Assembly (NCBI GenBank): GCA_046160825.1
Contig: JBJXHC010000118.1
Coordinates: forward strand, 1 to 64,000
DNA: 64,000 nt
Source of the DNA: JBJXHC01 sp046160825
Lineage (GTDB): Bacteria > Bacteroidota > Ignavibacteria > UBA10030 > UBA6906
Direction: 5' to 3'
Shown: in pieces, positions 33,315 through 41,952 of the stretch
Numbering within the stretch: position 1 is the stretch's first letter
How the letters are laid out: each line of letters opens with the position of its first letter
Notes under the pieces: generated by a model
The model's input: the letters and a program-made list of their open reading frames with translations, nothing else
Databases searched by the model: none
Told to the model about the DNA's origin: nothing
Translations under genes and position numbers: made by a program

Positions 33315-36300
33315 ATGAAACTCACCAAACAATTGGAAAAAGAAGTCCGGCCAGTGTACGAGGGGTACTGGGAAAGCTATTTCAAAGGGGATAAGCATCT
33401 CTTTGCTTCATTTCTGGATCCACAGTTTGAATTGATTGGTACTTCTGAAAGCGAGATATGCCATGGCAAAGCCAAAATGCTGGCCTATTTCGACCTATGG
33501 AGTAAAGATATAGTCGGCAAGGCTGAATTCAGACACAGGAAAATACAGTGCAAGCCTGTGAACGACCTTATCCTCTTCACCGAAATGGCTGACGTGTATA
33601 TTCTCATTGAAACGGATTGGAGATTCTATTCCAGACTCAGGCTCTCCACTTTCCTCAGGAATACAAAAACAGGATGGAAAGTGGTCCAGCAGCATGGCTC
33701 ATTGCCCGACGCCAGGCCACAGGAGGGGGAAACCGTTTCATTTGAAAACCTCACGAAAGAAAATCTTGAACTCCGAGAAGCAGTAAAACGACGCACCATT
33801 GAACTCGAACAGAAGAGCCGGGAACTGGAGATTGAAACAGCGTTGGAAAGAGTTCGAGCCATTGCGATGGGGATGAGAGAGCCGGCTGATATGCTGGAGG
33901 TTTGCAAGACCATCTCGCTGCAGTTGCAATCATTGGGTGTAAAGGAAATCCGCAATGTGCAAACGGCCATCTTTTATGAGAGCCGGGGCACGTATATGAA
34001 TTATGAGTTTTACTCCAGACACAAAAAAACAATTGTAACCGAGACTACCTATACCAACCATAAAGTACATAAAGCCTTTGCTACAAAAATGCTCAAGGGT
34101 AAGGGTGAAGTGTTTATTACGCATATCAAAGGCAAGAAGGTAAAGGATTGGATCGCGTATCAGAAAACCACCAACGTGTTCATTGACCGGTTCCTGGGCA
34201 AAGCAAGCTCGCTCAATTATTACTGGCATTCGCTGGGACCTGTGGCGCTGGGTATTTCCACGTATGTGCCGTTGAGTAAAGAGGACCTAATCTTATTCAA
34301 ACGTTTCCTGAATGTATTTGAACTGGCCTACACACGATATTTGGATATTGAACAGGCTCATGCACAGGCAAGAGAAGCACAGATTGAAGCTTCTCTTGAA
34401 AAGGTGAGGGCACAGGCGCTGGGAATGAGAAAACCGGAAGACCTGCCGGATGTTTGCGAGGTACTGTTCAGAGAATTGCAGACACTGGGTTTCAGCGAGC
34501 TCAGAAATGCAATGGTCAATATTCATAACGATGAAAAAGAAACCTTCGTGAATTATGACTATTCCGATGTGATCGGAAAGAGCATCACTCCCCTGTTCTA
34601 CAGTATTCATCCTGTCATTGAGAAGCAGATAAAGCAAATCAGAAGTGCACGCGATGCGTTTTCGGAAACAGTATTCAAGGGAAAAGAGTTGCAGAAGTGG
34701 AAAGAGTTCAGGAGGCAACGCGACGAAAAGGACGATCCAAGGATAAAGAATATTGCTGCCCTGCACTACTACTTCTATTCCATTGGTACAGGCTCCATCG
34801 GCATTTCAACGTTTAGTTCCATTGGCGAAGGAAAGCTTGAAGTGCTGAAGCGCTTCAGGATTGTGTTTGACTTTGCCTACCGGAGATACATGGATGTGGC
34901 ACAGGCCGAAGAGCAAGCGAGAGAGGCAAGGATTGAAGCAGCTTTGGAGAGAGTAAGGGCTCAGGCAATGAGTATGAGAAAATCCGATGAGTTGCTGAAC
35001 GTATGCGAATCGGTTTTCAAGCAACTGCAGGCATTGGGATTCTCAAACGATATCTTGCGCAACTCCCAAATCGTGATTAACCAGGACGGGAAAGGACTCT
35101 ACCACGGTTATCAGTATTCAGATTATGTGGGTGCAGAATTCGCCGACGTGCCTTACAACCTGCATCCTGTCATCACATTCTTAAGAGATAAGCTCAGGGA
35201 ATCAAGCGAGGCATTTGTTGACATCGCCATCACCGGCAAATTGCTCGATGACTGGAAGAACTTTGTCAACAATTTTCCTCAAAAGCACGATGATAAACTG
35301 AACGCAGCTTCAGAGCTTCATTACTATTTCTACTCAGTGGGAATTGGCGCTCTTGGCATTTCAACTTTCAAGTCAATTACAGAACAGCAGTTGGGAATTC
35401 TCAAGCGCTTCAGGAATGTTTTCGACCTGTCTTACAAACGTTACACCGATATTGCACTTGCCGAAGCACAGGCGAGGGAAGCGCAGATCAACCTGGCCGT
35501 TGAACGGGTAAGAGCAAGGGCTTTATCAATGTACAAATCAGAAGAAATTCTTGAGTTGGTATTTAAGCTAAAACAGGAAATGATGGACCTGGGTATTCCA
35601 AATGTTGTGGCCGCCACTATTCATTTAAAAGAAAAGGATGGCAACTATACCATGTGGGATCTTACTGCTATGGAGTACACCGAAGGAAAACTCCACCAGC
35701 CCATGGTTGTACATTACCGGCTAGAAGAAGTTGACCCGAACCTTTTTATCAAAAGAATGTGGGAGAATACGGATCCTTATTTCCTTGTTGTTCAAGACGA
35801 AGAAGATTTTAAACATACCATTCAATTTCTACGGGATCATGATAGAACAAAAGAAGCCGATGAATCGGAGGCATATCTAAACAATGCTGGCATCAAGTAT
35901 GCGTATCACCCTACCATACCACTAAATAATGGTCGTATGTGTATAGACTTACTGGAACCACCATCAGATGAAATAGAAATGATATTGACAAAGATGGGTG
36001 CGGCATTCGACCTGGCTTATAGGCGTTTTCTTGATCTGCAAAAAGCAGAAGCACAGGCCAGGGAAGCGCAGATAGAAACTGCATTAGAAAGAGTGAGAAG
36101 CCGTTCGATGGCTATGCAGAAAAGTGAAGAGCTCAAGGAAGTAATAAAAATTGTTTATCAGCAACTCACTCATTTAAAAATTAAGCTTGACCACTCAGGT
36201 TTTGTTGTTGACTATACACCGGGAGGCGATTGGCATTTTTGGATCGCTGATGAGCAGGACATTCCTTCTAAAATAACGCATCCATATTTTGAGTCTGTTT

Positions 36301-39300
36301 GGGCAAATCAATTTAATGAAGCAAAAGAAAAAGGGGCAGACTTGTTTGCCACCCATTTAACTTTTGAAGAAAAGAACAGATTTTACAATGAGCTTTTATC
36401 ATATGTTCCCGGGCTACCGGAAGCATCAAAAGAATTTTATTTAAGTTGTCCCGGACTTGCAGCATCAACCGTATTGTTGGATAATGTCGGCCTGTATATC
36501 GAGAACTTTTCAGGTACCCCTTATACAGATGAAGAGAATAACATTCTCATGCGCTTTGGAAAGGTATTCCAGCAAACCTATACACGTTTTCTTGATCTGC
36601 AAAAAGCGGAAGCACAAGCAAGGGAAGCAAAGATAGAAGCGTCATTAGAAAAAGTTCGCTCGAGAACGATGGCAATGCACAGCAGTAATGAACTTCAGGA
36701 AGCAGCTATTCTGCTATTTCAGCAAATAAGAGAACTTGGTGTGAATACAGGAAGCTGCGGTTATGTTATCTGGGGAAAAGAAAAGAAAGATTCCACAGTG
36801 TGGATGAGCTCTGCTGAAGGAGATATACAGGCTCCGTTTGAGATGCCTCATACAAAAAGTAAAATCTATCAGGACATTTATTCCGCAAGGGATTCCGGAA
36901 AAGATTTTTTTGCAAAAGAAGTAAATGGAATGGAGCTAAAAAACCATTTTGATTACCTGACGACAGTTCCTGGTATCGGTGAGAAAATTAAACAGTTACG
37001 AAAAGCACGATATACATTTCCTGAAACAATAGTATATAACTCTGCATTTTTCAAACAGGGTTATTTATCATTTCATACACATAAACATTCACCAGAAGCT
37101 CATGACATATTCAAACGTTTTGCTAATGTATTTGAACAGACATACACAAGATTTCTTGACCTGCAAAAAGCAGAAGCCCAAGCAAGAGAAGCACAAACTG
37201 AAGCTGCGTTGGAAAGAATCAGAGCGCGGGCAATGGCGATGCACACATCTGATGAGTTGATGGATGTTGCCGGCATTCTCCGAGAGCAGATGGGATTGCT
37301 GGGTCAGCCCGAACTTGAAACTTCCGTCATAAATCTGTTTGAGGAGAACTCGGATCATGTTCTTTCATGGCATGCATTTCGTTCACCAGAATTATCATCC
37401 GGAAACATTATCACGGGTGCCGCGTCGTTTCCGTGGGATTCCAGTGCAATATCAAGAGAAATGATGGAGGCGTACCGTTCTGGAGTGCAAGAACATACGA
37501 TGGAAGCTGACGGTGCAAAAGCAATGGAGCTATTTCAGGTATTGGTACAAGCGGCTCCCGAGATCGCACAGTACGCCGGCGATAATCCTCCGGAGAGAGT
37601 ATGCTATCATCTCACGTATTTTTCAGGGGGAGCGCTGTTGATGGTTTCCTATCAACCTCCCTCAGAGGAAGCCAAGTCGCTGCAGCGAAGAGCCGCATCT
37701 GTGTTTGATATGGCATACCGCCGGTACCGTGATCTCAAGAAGGCAGAAGGTCAGACAAGGGAAGCAACCATTGAGGCCTCTTTGGAAAAAGTGAGAGGCA
37801 AAGCGATGGCCATGCATACCAGTAGCGACATTTCGGAAACGATGGGCGTGGTTTTCTCTGAACTGCCGAAACTTGGCATTGGTTCGTTACGATGCGGCGT
37901 TGCTTTGTTTTCGAAGGACTCCCGTCGCGTGATATTCTATGCCGCGGCAAATGCCCTGGAAAGTGATTCCCTTACATTGATTGGCACCGGAGTAATGTCG
38001 GGACATCCGGAGTTTGAAAACCAATATGAATGCTGGCTGAAGCAGGAACATTATTTTGTTACGCTCAGCGATGAAGCCCTCCGATCCTATTACGAAGCAC
38101 TTGCCGCACGGTTGTCAGCCCCGTACACGCCGCGTGAACATCGTGAACAGACAGAACATGGGTACTACTTTCCGTTTTCGACGGGAAATTTTTATGCATG
38201 GAGTGAAAAGCCTTACTCAGAGAGTGAGATCGACATCCTTCAACGATTCAAGGCTATCATTGATTTGACGTTTCGGCGATACCTTGATCTCAAGCAGGCT
38301 GAAGTGCAGACACGGGAAGCACAAATCGAAACAAGTCTGGAAAGAGTTCGAAGCAGAACCCTCGCGATGCAGAAGTCTGATGAACTGGCGGAGACAGCAG
38401 CAGTGCTCTTCAGACAACTCATTACTCTCGGAATCGAACCGAACCGTTTGTATATCGCCATCATGAAAGACGAGAGCGGCAATGCGGAATTCTGGATAAC
38501 GGATGAAGACGGAAGCAAAGTAAGTACGGGCTTTTCTGCCAACTTGCGCGGCAATGGCTCTTTTCAGAAGATGTTAGCGGGATGGCAGGAGGGAACGAAG
38601 TCCATTACAATCGACATGCAAGGGAAAGAATTGCAGGAGTACTTTCAGCATCTCAGTTCACTCTCCGTACCTTTTAAGGGCGGACTTTCCCAGACGCGTC
38701 GAGTGCAAAACATCGCATACTTTTCACGGGGGTTTATCGGTATGGCCTCCCCGGACACGCAGCCAGAGGAAACAACCACGTTGCTCGAACGGTTTGCCAC
38801 CGTGTTCAACCTTACGCTCACTCGTTTCAATGATTTGAAATTGGCGGAAGCGCAAGCGCATCAGGCTCATCTTGACCTGATACAATTGCAGACCGAAAAG
38901 AAGCGAGCCGAAGAAGCCCTGACCGAACTGCGTGCCACGCAGGAACAGCTTCTCCAGCAGGAGAAACTCGCATCACTCGGTCAACTCACCGCCGGCATTG
39001 CACACGAAATCAAAAACCCGTTGAACTTTGTCAACAATTTCTCTTCGGTGTCGGTGGAGTTGGTTGACGAGGCGATGGAAGAGATCAAGAAACTTCCCGG
39101 TAGCAGCGGGGATGTGCAGCAACTGCTCGACGATGTGAAGAAGAATCTGAGCAAGATCATAGAGCATGGTACCCGTGCAGACGGCATCGTCAAGTCCATG
39201 CTGCAGCATTCACGCGGCGGAAGCGGCAAGAAAGAACCGGTCGACCTCAACGCATTAGTGAAGGAATACGTCAACCTCGCCTTTCATGGAATGCGTGCTG

Positions 39301-39722
39301 GTAAGAGTCCGATCAATGTTGACATCGTGCTTGAGCTTGAGCAGTCCATCAACAAGGTGCCGGTTATCGCCGAAGACTTCAGTCGCGTGATCATCAACCT
39401 GTGCCAGAATGCTTTCGATGCAATGAGGGAGAAGTTTAACCCTAGAGAGAAGAAGGCGGGATCGTATCTCCCGAAACTGACCGTACGAACACGACGTGAA
39501 GCTGACAAGATTATTGTGGAAGTTGGAGATAACGGCCCGGGCATTCCCGATGCAATCAAGGACAAAATTCTCCAGCCGTTCTTCACCACAAAGAAGGGCA
39601 CGCAAGGAACCGGACTGGGGCTTTCCATTACTCATGACATCGTAAAAGCGCACGGCGGTGAAATGAGTATAGAAACAAATAGCAGTGGTGGGGCGACGTT
39701 TGCCGTTAGCTTGCAGGGTTAG
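33315..39722 (+). CDS. Giant sensor histidine kinase with SnoaL-like domain and nine repeated sensory modules
   Basis: Product of about 2135 residues. N-terminal SnoaL/DUF4440-like domain (about 1-140: VRPVYEGYWESYFKGDKHLF), then a coiled coil. Nine modules of about 187 residues follow, each opened by a linker like AREAQIEAALERVRARAMAM (DNA near 33830, 34380, 34930, 35490, 36070, 36630, 37200, 37770, 38330); they look GAF-like but are diverged. At the C-terminus a coiled coil leads to HisKA (LGQLTAGIAHEIKNPLNFVN, phospho-acceptor His) and HATPase (NLCQNAFDAM, VGDNGPGIPD, GTGLGLSITHDIVKAHGG). No transmembrane helix, so cytosolic. Modules 4-7 are visibly more A+T-rich. ATG 33315 is preferred over 33273, which adds a polar stretch. 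Response regulators follow after a DUF559 insertion. Confidence 0.85.
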   Translation: MKLTKQLEKEVRPVYEGYWESYFKGDKHLFASFLDPQFELIGTSESEICHGKAKMLAYFDLWSKDIVGKAEFRHRKIQCKPVNDLILFTEMADVYILIETDWRFYSRLRLSTFLRNTKTGWKVVQQHGSLPDARPQEGETVSFENLTKENLELREAVKRRTIELEQKSRELEIETALERVRAIAMGMREPADMLEVCKTISLQLQSLGVKEIRNVQTAIFYESRGTYMNYEFYSRHKKTIVTETTYTNHKVHKAFATKMLKGKGEVFITHIKGKKVKDWIAYQKTTNVFIDRFLGKASSLNYYWHSLGPVALGISTYVPLSKEDLILFKRFLNVFELAYTRYLDIEQAHAQAREAQIEASLEKVRAQALGMRKPEDLPDVCEVLFRELQTLGFSELRNAMVNIHNDEKETFVNYDYSDVIGKSITPLFYSIHPVIEKQIKQIRSARDAFSETVFKGKELQKWKEFRRQRDEKDDPRIKNIAALHYYFYSIGTGSIGISTFSSIGEGKLEVLKRFRIVFDFAYRRYMDVAQAEEQAREARIEAALERVRAQAMSMRKSDELLNVCESVFKQLQALGFSNDILRNSQIVINQDGKGLYHGYQYSDYVGAEFADVPYNLHPVITFLRDKLRESSEAFVDIAITGKLLDDWKNFVNNFPQKHDDKLNAASELHYYFYSVGIGALGISTFKSITEQQLGILKRFRNVFDLSYKRYTDIALAEAQAREAQINLAVERVRARALSMYKSEEILELVFKLKQEMMDLGIPNVVAATIHLKEKDGNYTMWDLTAMEYTEGKLHQPMVVHYRLEEVDPNLFIKRMWENTDPYFLVVQDEEDFKHTIQFLRDHDRTKEADESEAYLNNAGIKYAYHPTIPLNNGRMCIDLLEPPSDEIEMILTKMGAAFDLAYRRFLDLQKAEAQAREAQIETALERVRSRSMAMQKSEELKEVIKIVYQQLTHLKIKLDHSGFVVDYTPGGDWHFWIADEQDIPSKITHPYFESVWANQFNEAKEKGADLFATHLTFEEKNRFYNELLSYVPGLPEASKEFYLSCPGLAASTVLLDNVGLYIENFSGTPYTDEENNILMRFGKVFQQTYTRFLDLQKAEAQAREAKIEASLEKVRSRTMAMHSSNELQEAAILLFQQIRELGVNTGSCGYVIWGKEKKDSTVWMSSAEGDIQAPFEMPHTKSKIYQDIYSARDSGKDFFAKEVNGMELKNHFDYLTTVPGIGEKIKQLRKARYTFPETIVYNSAFFKQGYLSFHTHKHSPEAHDIFKRFANVFEQTYTRFLDLQKAEAQAREAQTEAALERIRARAMAMHTSDELMDVAGILREQMGLLGQPELETSVINLFEENSDHVLSWHAFRSPELSSGNIITGAASFPWDSSAISREMMEAYRSGVQEHTMEADGAKAMELFQVLVQAAPEIAQYAGDNPPERVCYHLTYFSGGALLMVSYQPPSEEAKSLQRRAASVFDMAYRRYRDLKKAEGQTREATIEASLEKVRGKAMAMHTSSDISETMGVVFSELPKLGIGSLRCGVALFSKDSRRVIFYAAANALESDSLTLIGTGVMSGHPEFENQYECWLKQEHYFVTLSDEALRSYYEALAARLSAPYTPREHREQTEHGYYFPFSTGNFYAWSEKPYSESEIDILQRFKAIIDLTFRRYLDLKQAEVQTREAQIETSLERVRSRTLAMQKSDELAETAAVLFRQLITLGIEPNRLYIAIMKDESGNAEFWITDEDGSKVSTGFSANLRGNGSFQKMLAGWQEGTKSITIDMQGKELQEYFQHLSSLSVPFKGGLSQTRRVQNIAYFSRGFIGMASPDTQPEETTTLLERFATVFNLTLTRFNDLKLAEAQAHQAHLDLIQLQTEKKRAEEALTELRATQEQLLQQEKLASLGQLTAGIAHEIKNPLNFVNNFSSVSVELVDEAMEEIKKLPGSSGDVQQLLDDVKKNLSKIIEHGTRADGIVKSMLQHSRGGSGKKEPVDLNALVKEYVNLAFHGMRAGKSPINVDIVLELEQSINKVPVIAEDFSRVIINLCQNAFDAMREKFNPREKKAGSYLPKLTVRTRREADKIIVEVGDNGPGIPDAIKDKILQPFFTTKKGTQGTGLGLSITHDIVKAHGGEMSIETNSSGGATFAVSLQG

Positions 39723-39771
39723 ATGTTCATATCCACTTGCTCTTGGAAGAGAGTAACTACAAAATGCTTGC

Positions 39772-40285
39772 GACCTCACCCCAGCCCTCTCCTAAAAGGA
39801 GAGGGAGTGGATTGAGCAATGATCATGGAAGTACTTTGGTGCCATGAGCCTGATGAAGAGCAGAGAATTAATCCTTGTGGCCAAAGAGGTGGGCCGGGAA
39901 CTTCGGCGTCATTCAACGAAGGCCGAAGACCTTCTTTGGGAGCAATTGCGCAATCGCAGGTTCATGAACATGAAGTGGCGAAGGCAGCATCCCCTGTTTC
40001 ACGATTTGCTTGGAAGAGAAATATTCTATGTTCCAGACTTCTATTGTCATGAGGTGAAGTTGGCGGTCGAGGTTGACGGCGAAATTCACAAGAAGCGATA
40101 TCAATATGACCAACTGCGTGACGAAGTCATTAATGCCTTGGGAATTGCCGTCGTGAGGTTCACAAATGAGCAGGTGGAGAATGATATGGCCGGAGCGCTT
40201 TCCGTTCTCGGGAGAGCGGCTGAAAAATTCAGCAGCGGCTTCCTCCCCTTCTCCTCTCAGGAGAAGGGGTTGGGGGATGAGGTCA
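39772..40285. mobile_element. Inverted-repeat-bounded DUF559 unit
   Basis: About 40-nt inverted repeats flank a DUF559 gene. The left end begins GACCTCACCCCAGCCC and contains CTCCT-aaa-AGGAG (39772-39810). The right end (40245-40285), read on the other strand, begins GACCTCATCCCCCAACCCC and contains CTCCTGAGAGGAG. Each end can fold alone and the two ends pair with each other. The unit lies between a histidine kinase gene and its probable response regulators. Mobility is inferred; I could not identify a target duplication. Confidence 0.6.
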
Positions 40286-40293
40286 CACAATAG
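39844..40293 (+). CDS. DUF559 endonuclease-like protein
   Basis: Product of 149 residues with a Vsr/PD-(D/E)xK-type DUF559 domain: ELRRHSTKAEDLLWEQLRNR, MKWRRQHPLF, then the putative active-site run VPDFYCHEVKLAVEVDGEIH, and IAVVRFTNEQV. The last 20 residues or so are coded by the right inverted repeat and are probably not part of the fold. An in-frame ATG at 39853 is an alternative start. DUF559 proteins are commonly found alone between repeats; their function is not established. Confidence 0.82.
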   Translation: MSLMKSRELILVAKEVGRELRRHSTKAEDLLWEQLRNRRFMNMKWRRQHPLFHDLLGREIFYVPDFYCHEVKLAVEVDGEIHKKRYQYDQLRDEVINALGIAVVRFTNEQVENDMAGALSVLGRAAEKFSSGFLPFSSQEKGLGDEVTQ

Positions 40294-40325
40294 CCCGACA
40301 ATAAACAGGAGTTTGCAAAACCGCT

Positions 40326-40715
40326 ATGAAATTCCTTGTCGTAGACGATGAAAGGGACATTGAACTCCTTTTCCTGCAAAAGCTCAGAAAAGAAATCCGG
40401 GCCGGTGAGTTGGAACTGGTCTTTGCCTTTTCCGGCCAGGAAGCTATTGATATCCTTGATAGCACGCAACCGCCCGATGTGGTCTATGTCTTCTCGGATA
40501 TCAACATGCCGGGCATGACAGGACTGGAGCTGCTTGAAATCATCAAACAGAAATATCCCGATATCCATGTGAGCATGATTTCCGCGTATGGCGACAGCGA
40601 CAACCACAGGAAAGCCATGGCCTCGGGCGCGAAGGAATTTTTTACCAAGCCGATAGACTTCGACTCCTTGAAACAGGAAATACATAAACTAATCAGTAAA
40701 CACAAGAGTGCCTGA
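40326..40715 (+). CDS. Single-domain response regulator (receiver)
   Basis: Product of 129 residues, a CheY-like receiver only: acidic pocket VVDDERD, phospho-acceptor Asp in YVFSDINMPGM, switch Ser in MISAYGD and the conserved Lys in FFTKPIDF. With no output domain it probably relays phosphate or acts by binding a partner. It sits between the giant histidine kinase (interrupted by the DUF559 unit) and the receiver-PP2C gene, which begins 5 nt later, so the three form a likely signalling unit. Confidence 0.92.
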   Translation: MKFLVVDDERDIELLFLQKLRKEIRAGELELVFAFSGQEAIDILDSTQPPDVVYVFSDINMPGMTGLELLEIIKQKYPDIHVSMISAYGDSDNHRKAMASGAKEFFTKPIDFDSLKQEIHKLISKHKSA

Positions 40716-40720
40716 GTACT

Positions 40721-41896
40721 ATGAAATTATCCAAGATCATGGTGGTTGACGACGAGCCCGATCTGCAGATGCTGATCTTGCAGAAATTCAGAAAGCAGAT
40801 TCAAAGTGATATGTATCAGTTTGTCTTTGCCGAGAATGGCGAGGACGCGTTGAATCAGATCGATGGAGCCGATGATATTGCGCTGATATTGTCCGACATT
40901 AACATGCCCCGCATGGATGGACTCACTCTGTTGCAGAGATTACAGGAGAAGGACAACCCGGCACTGAAGACAGTGATTGTCTCCGCATACGGCGACATGG
41001 AGAACATCCGCACTGCCATGAATCGGGGCGCGTTCGATTTTGTCACCAAGCCTATTGACTTCAACGATCTGCAGTTGACCATCGAAAAGGGGATGAAGGA
41101 AATTGCCACGGTCAAATCGGCGCTTGATGACCGGAAGAGATTGGTCGCCGTTCAAAACGACCTGGATGCGGCGCATCGCATACAGCAACAAATTCTTCCG
41201 CAGGTGTTCCCGCCATTCCCCCACCGGAATGAGTTCTCGATCTATGCCGAGATGCATCCCGCGAAGGATGTCGGCGGAGATTTCTATGATTTCTTCCTGA
41301 TTGATGATTCACACCTCGGATTTGTCGTGGGCGATGTGTCGGGAAAGGGAATTCCAGCTGCTATCTATATGGCGGTTGCCCGCACCATGATCAAAAGCAT
41401 TGCATCCCAGATACCCGATCCGGCGGAATGCCTCTCGAAAGTCAACAGCATGCTCATTCCGGAAAGCGACTCCAGAACGTTTGTTACTGTTTTCTATGGC
41501 GTCCTGGATACGGCAACGGGTGTCATGCGATATTGCAACGGCGGCCACAACCTTCCATTTGTCGTGAAGAAGAACGCTATGGTAGTGCAGGTGGAAGATA
41601 CACCCGGCATTTTCCTGGGGAAATTTGAGTTTATCAAGTTTGAAACGAGAGAGCTGCAATGCAGCCATGGAGACAGGATAGTTCTCTACACTGATGGCGT
41701 TACGGAAGCCATGAACGAAACCCAGGAAATGTATCTGGAAGCTCGCCTGCTGCAATATCTTGAAACACACAGGCCGGACGTTCTGGACATGCTTGTGCGG
41801 GGAGTCATCGTTGATGTAATGAAGTACATGGGCAAAGCCATCCAGAGCGATGATATCACGGTGTTGTCGTTGGAATACCGCGGGAAGAAAGAATGA
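40721..41896 (+). CDS. Response regulator with PP2C-type (RsbU/SpoIIE) phosphatase output
   Basis: Product of 391 residues. Receiver domain about 5-125 (VVDDEPD, LSDINMPRMDG, VSAYGD, VTKPIDF), coiled linker about 125-165, then SpoIIE-type phosphatase about 170-388 with VGGDFYDF, LGFVVGDVSGKGIPAAIYMA, LYTDGVTEAMN and QSDDITVLSL. Phosphorylation of the receiver by the upstream histidine kinase would control serine dephosphorylation. Its target is not encoded nearby, unless it acts on the local Ser/Thr kinases or their substrates, which would be unusual for this phosphatase class. Confidence 0.92.
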   Translation: MKLSKIMVVDDEPDLQMLILQKFRKQIQSDMYQFVFAENGEDALNQIDGADDIALILSDINMPRMDGLTLLQRLQEKDNPALKTVIVSAYGDMENIRTAMNRGAFDFVTKPIDFNDLQLTIEKGMKEIATVKSALDDRKRLVAVQNDLDAAHRIQQQILPQVFPPFPHRNEFSIYAEMHPAKDVGGDFYDFFLIDDSHLGFVVGDVSGKGIPAAIYMAVARTMIKSIASQIPDPAECLSKVNSMLIPESDSRTFVTVFYGVLDTATGVMRYCNGGHNLPFVVKKNAMVVQVEDTPGIFLGKFEFIKFETRELQCSHGDRIVLYTDGVTEAMNETQEMYLEARLLQYLETHRPDVLDMLVRGVIVDVMKYMGKAIQSDDITVLSLEYRGKKE

Positions 41897-41952
41897 AATC
41901 CAAAGCGCAAGGTCGTATGACACCCATATTTCTGGAAGAGAATTGGTAAGAT

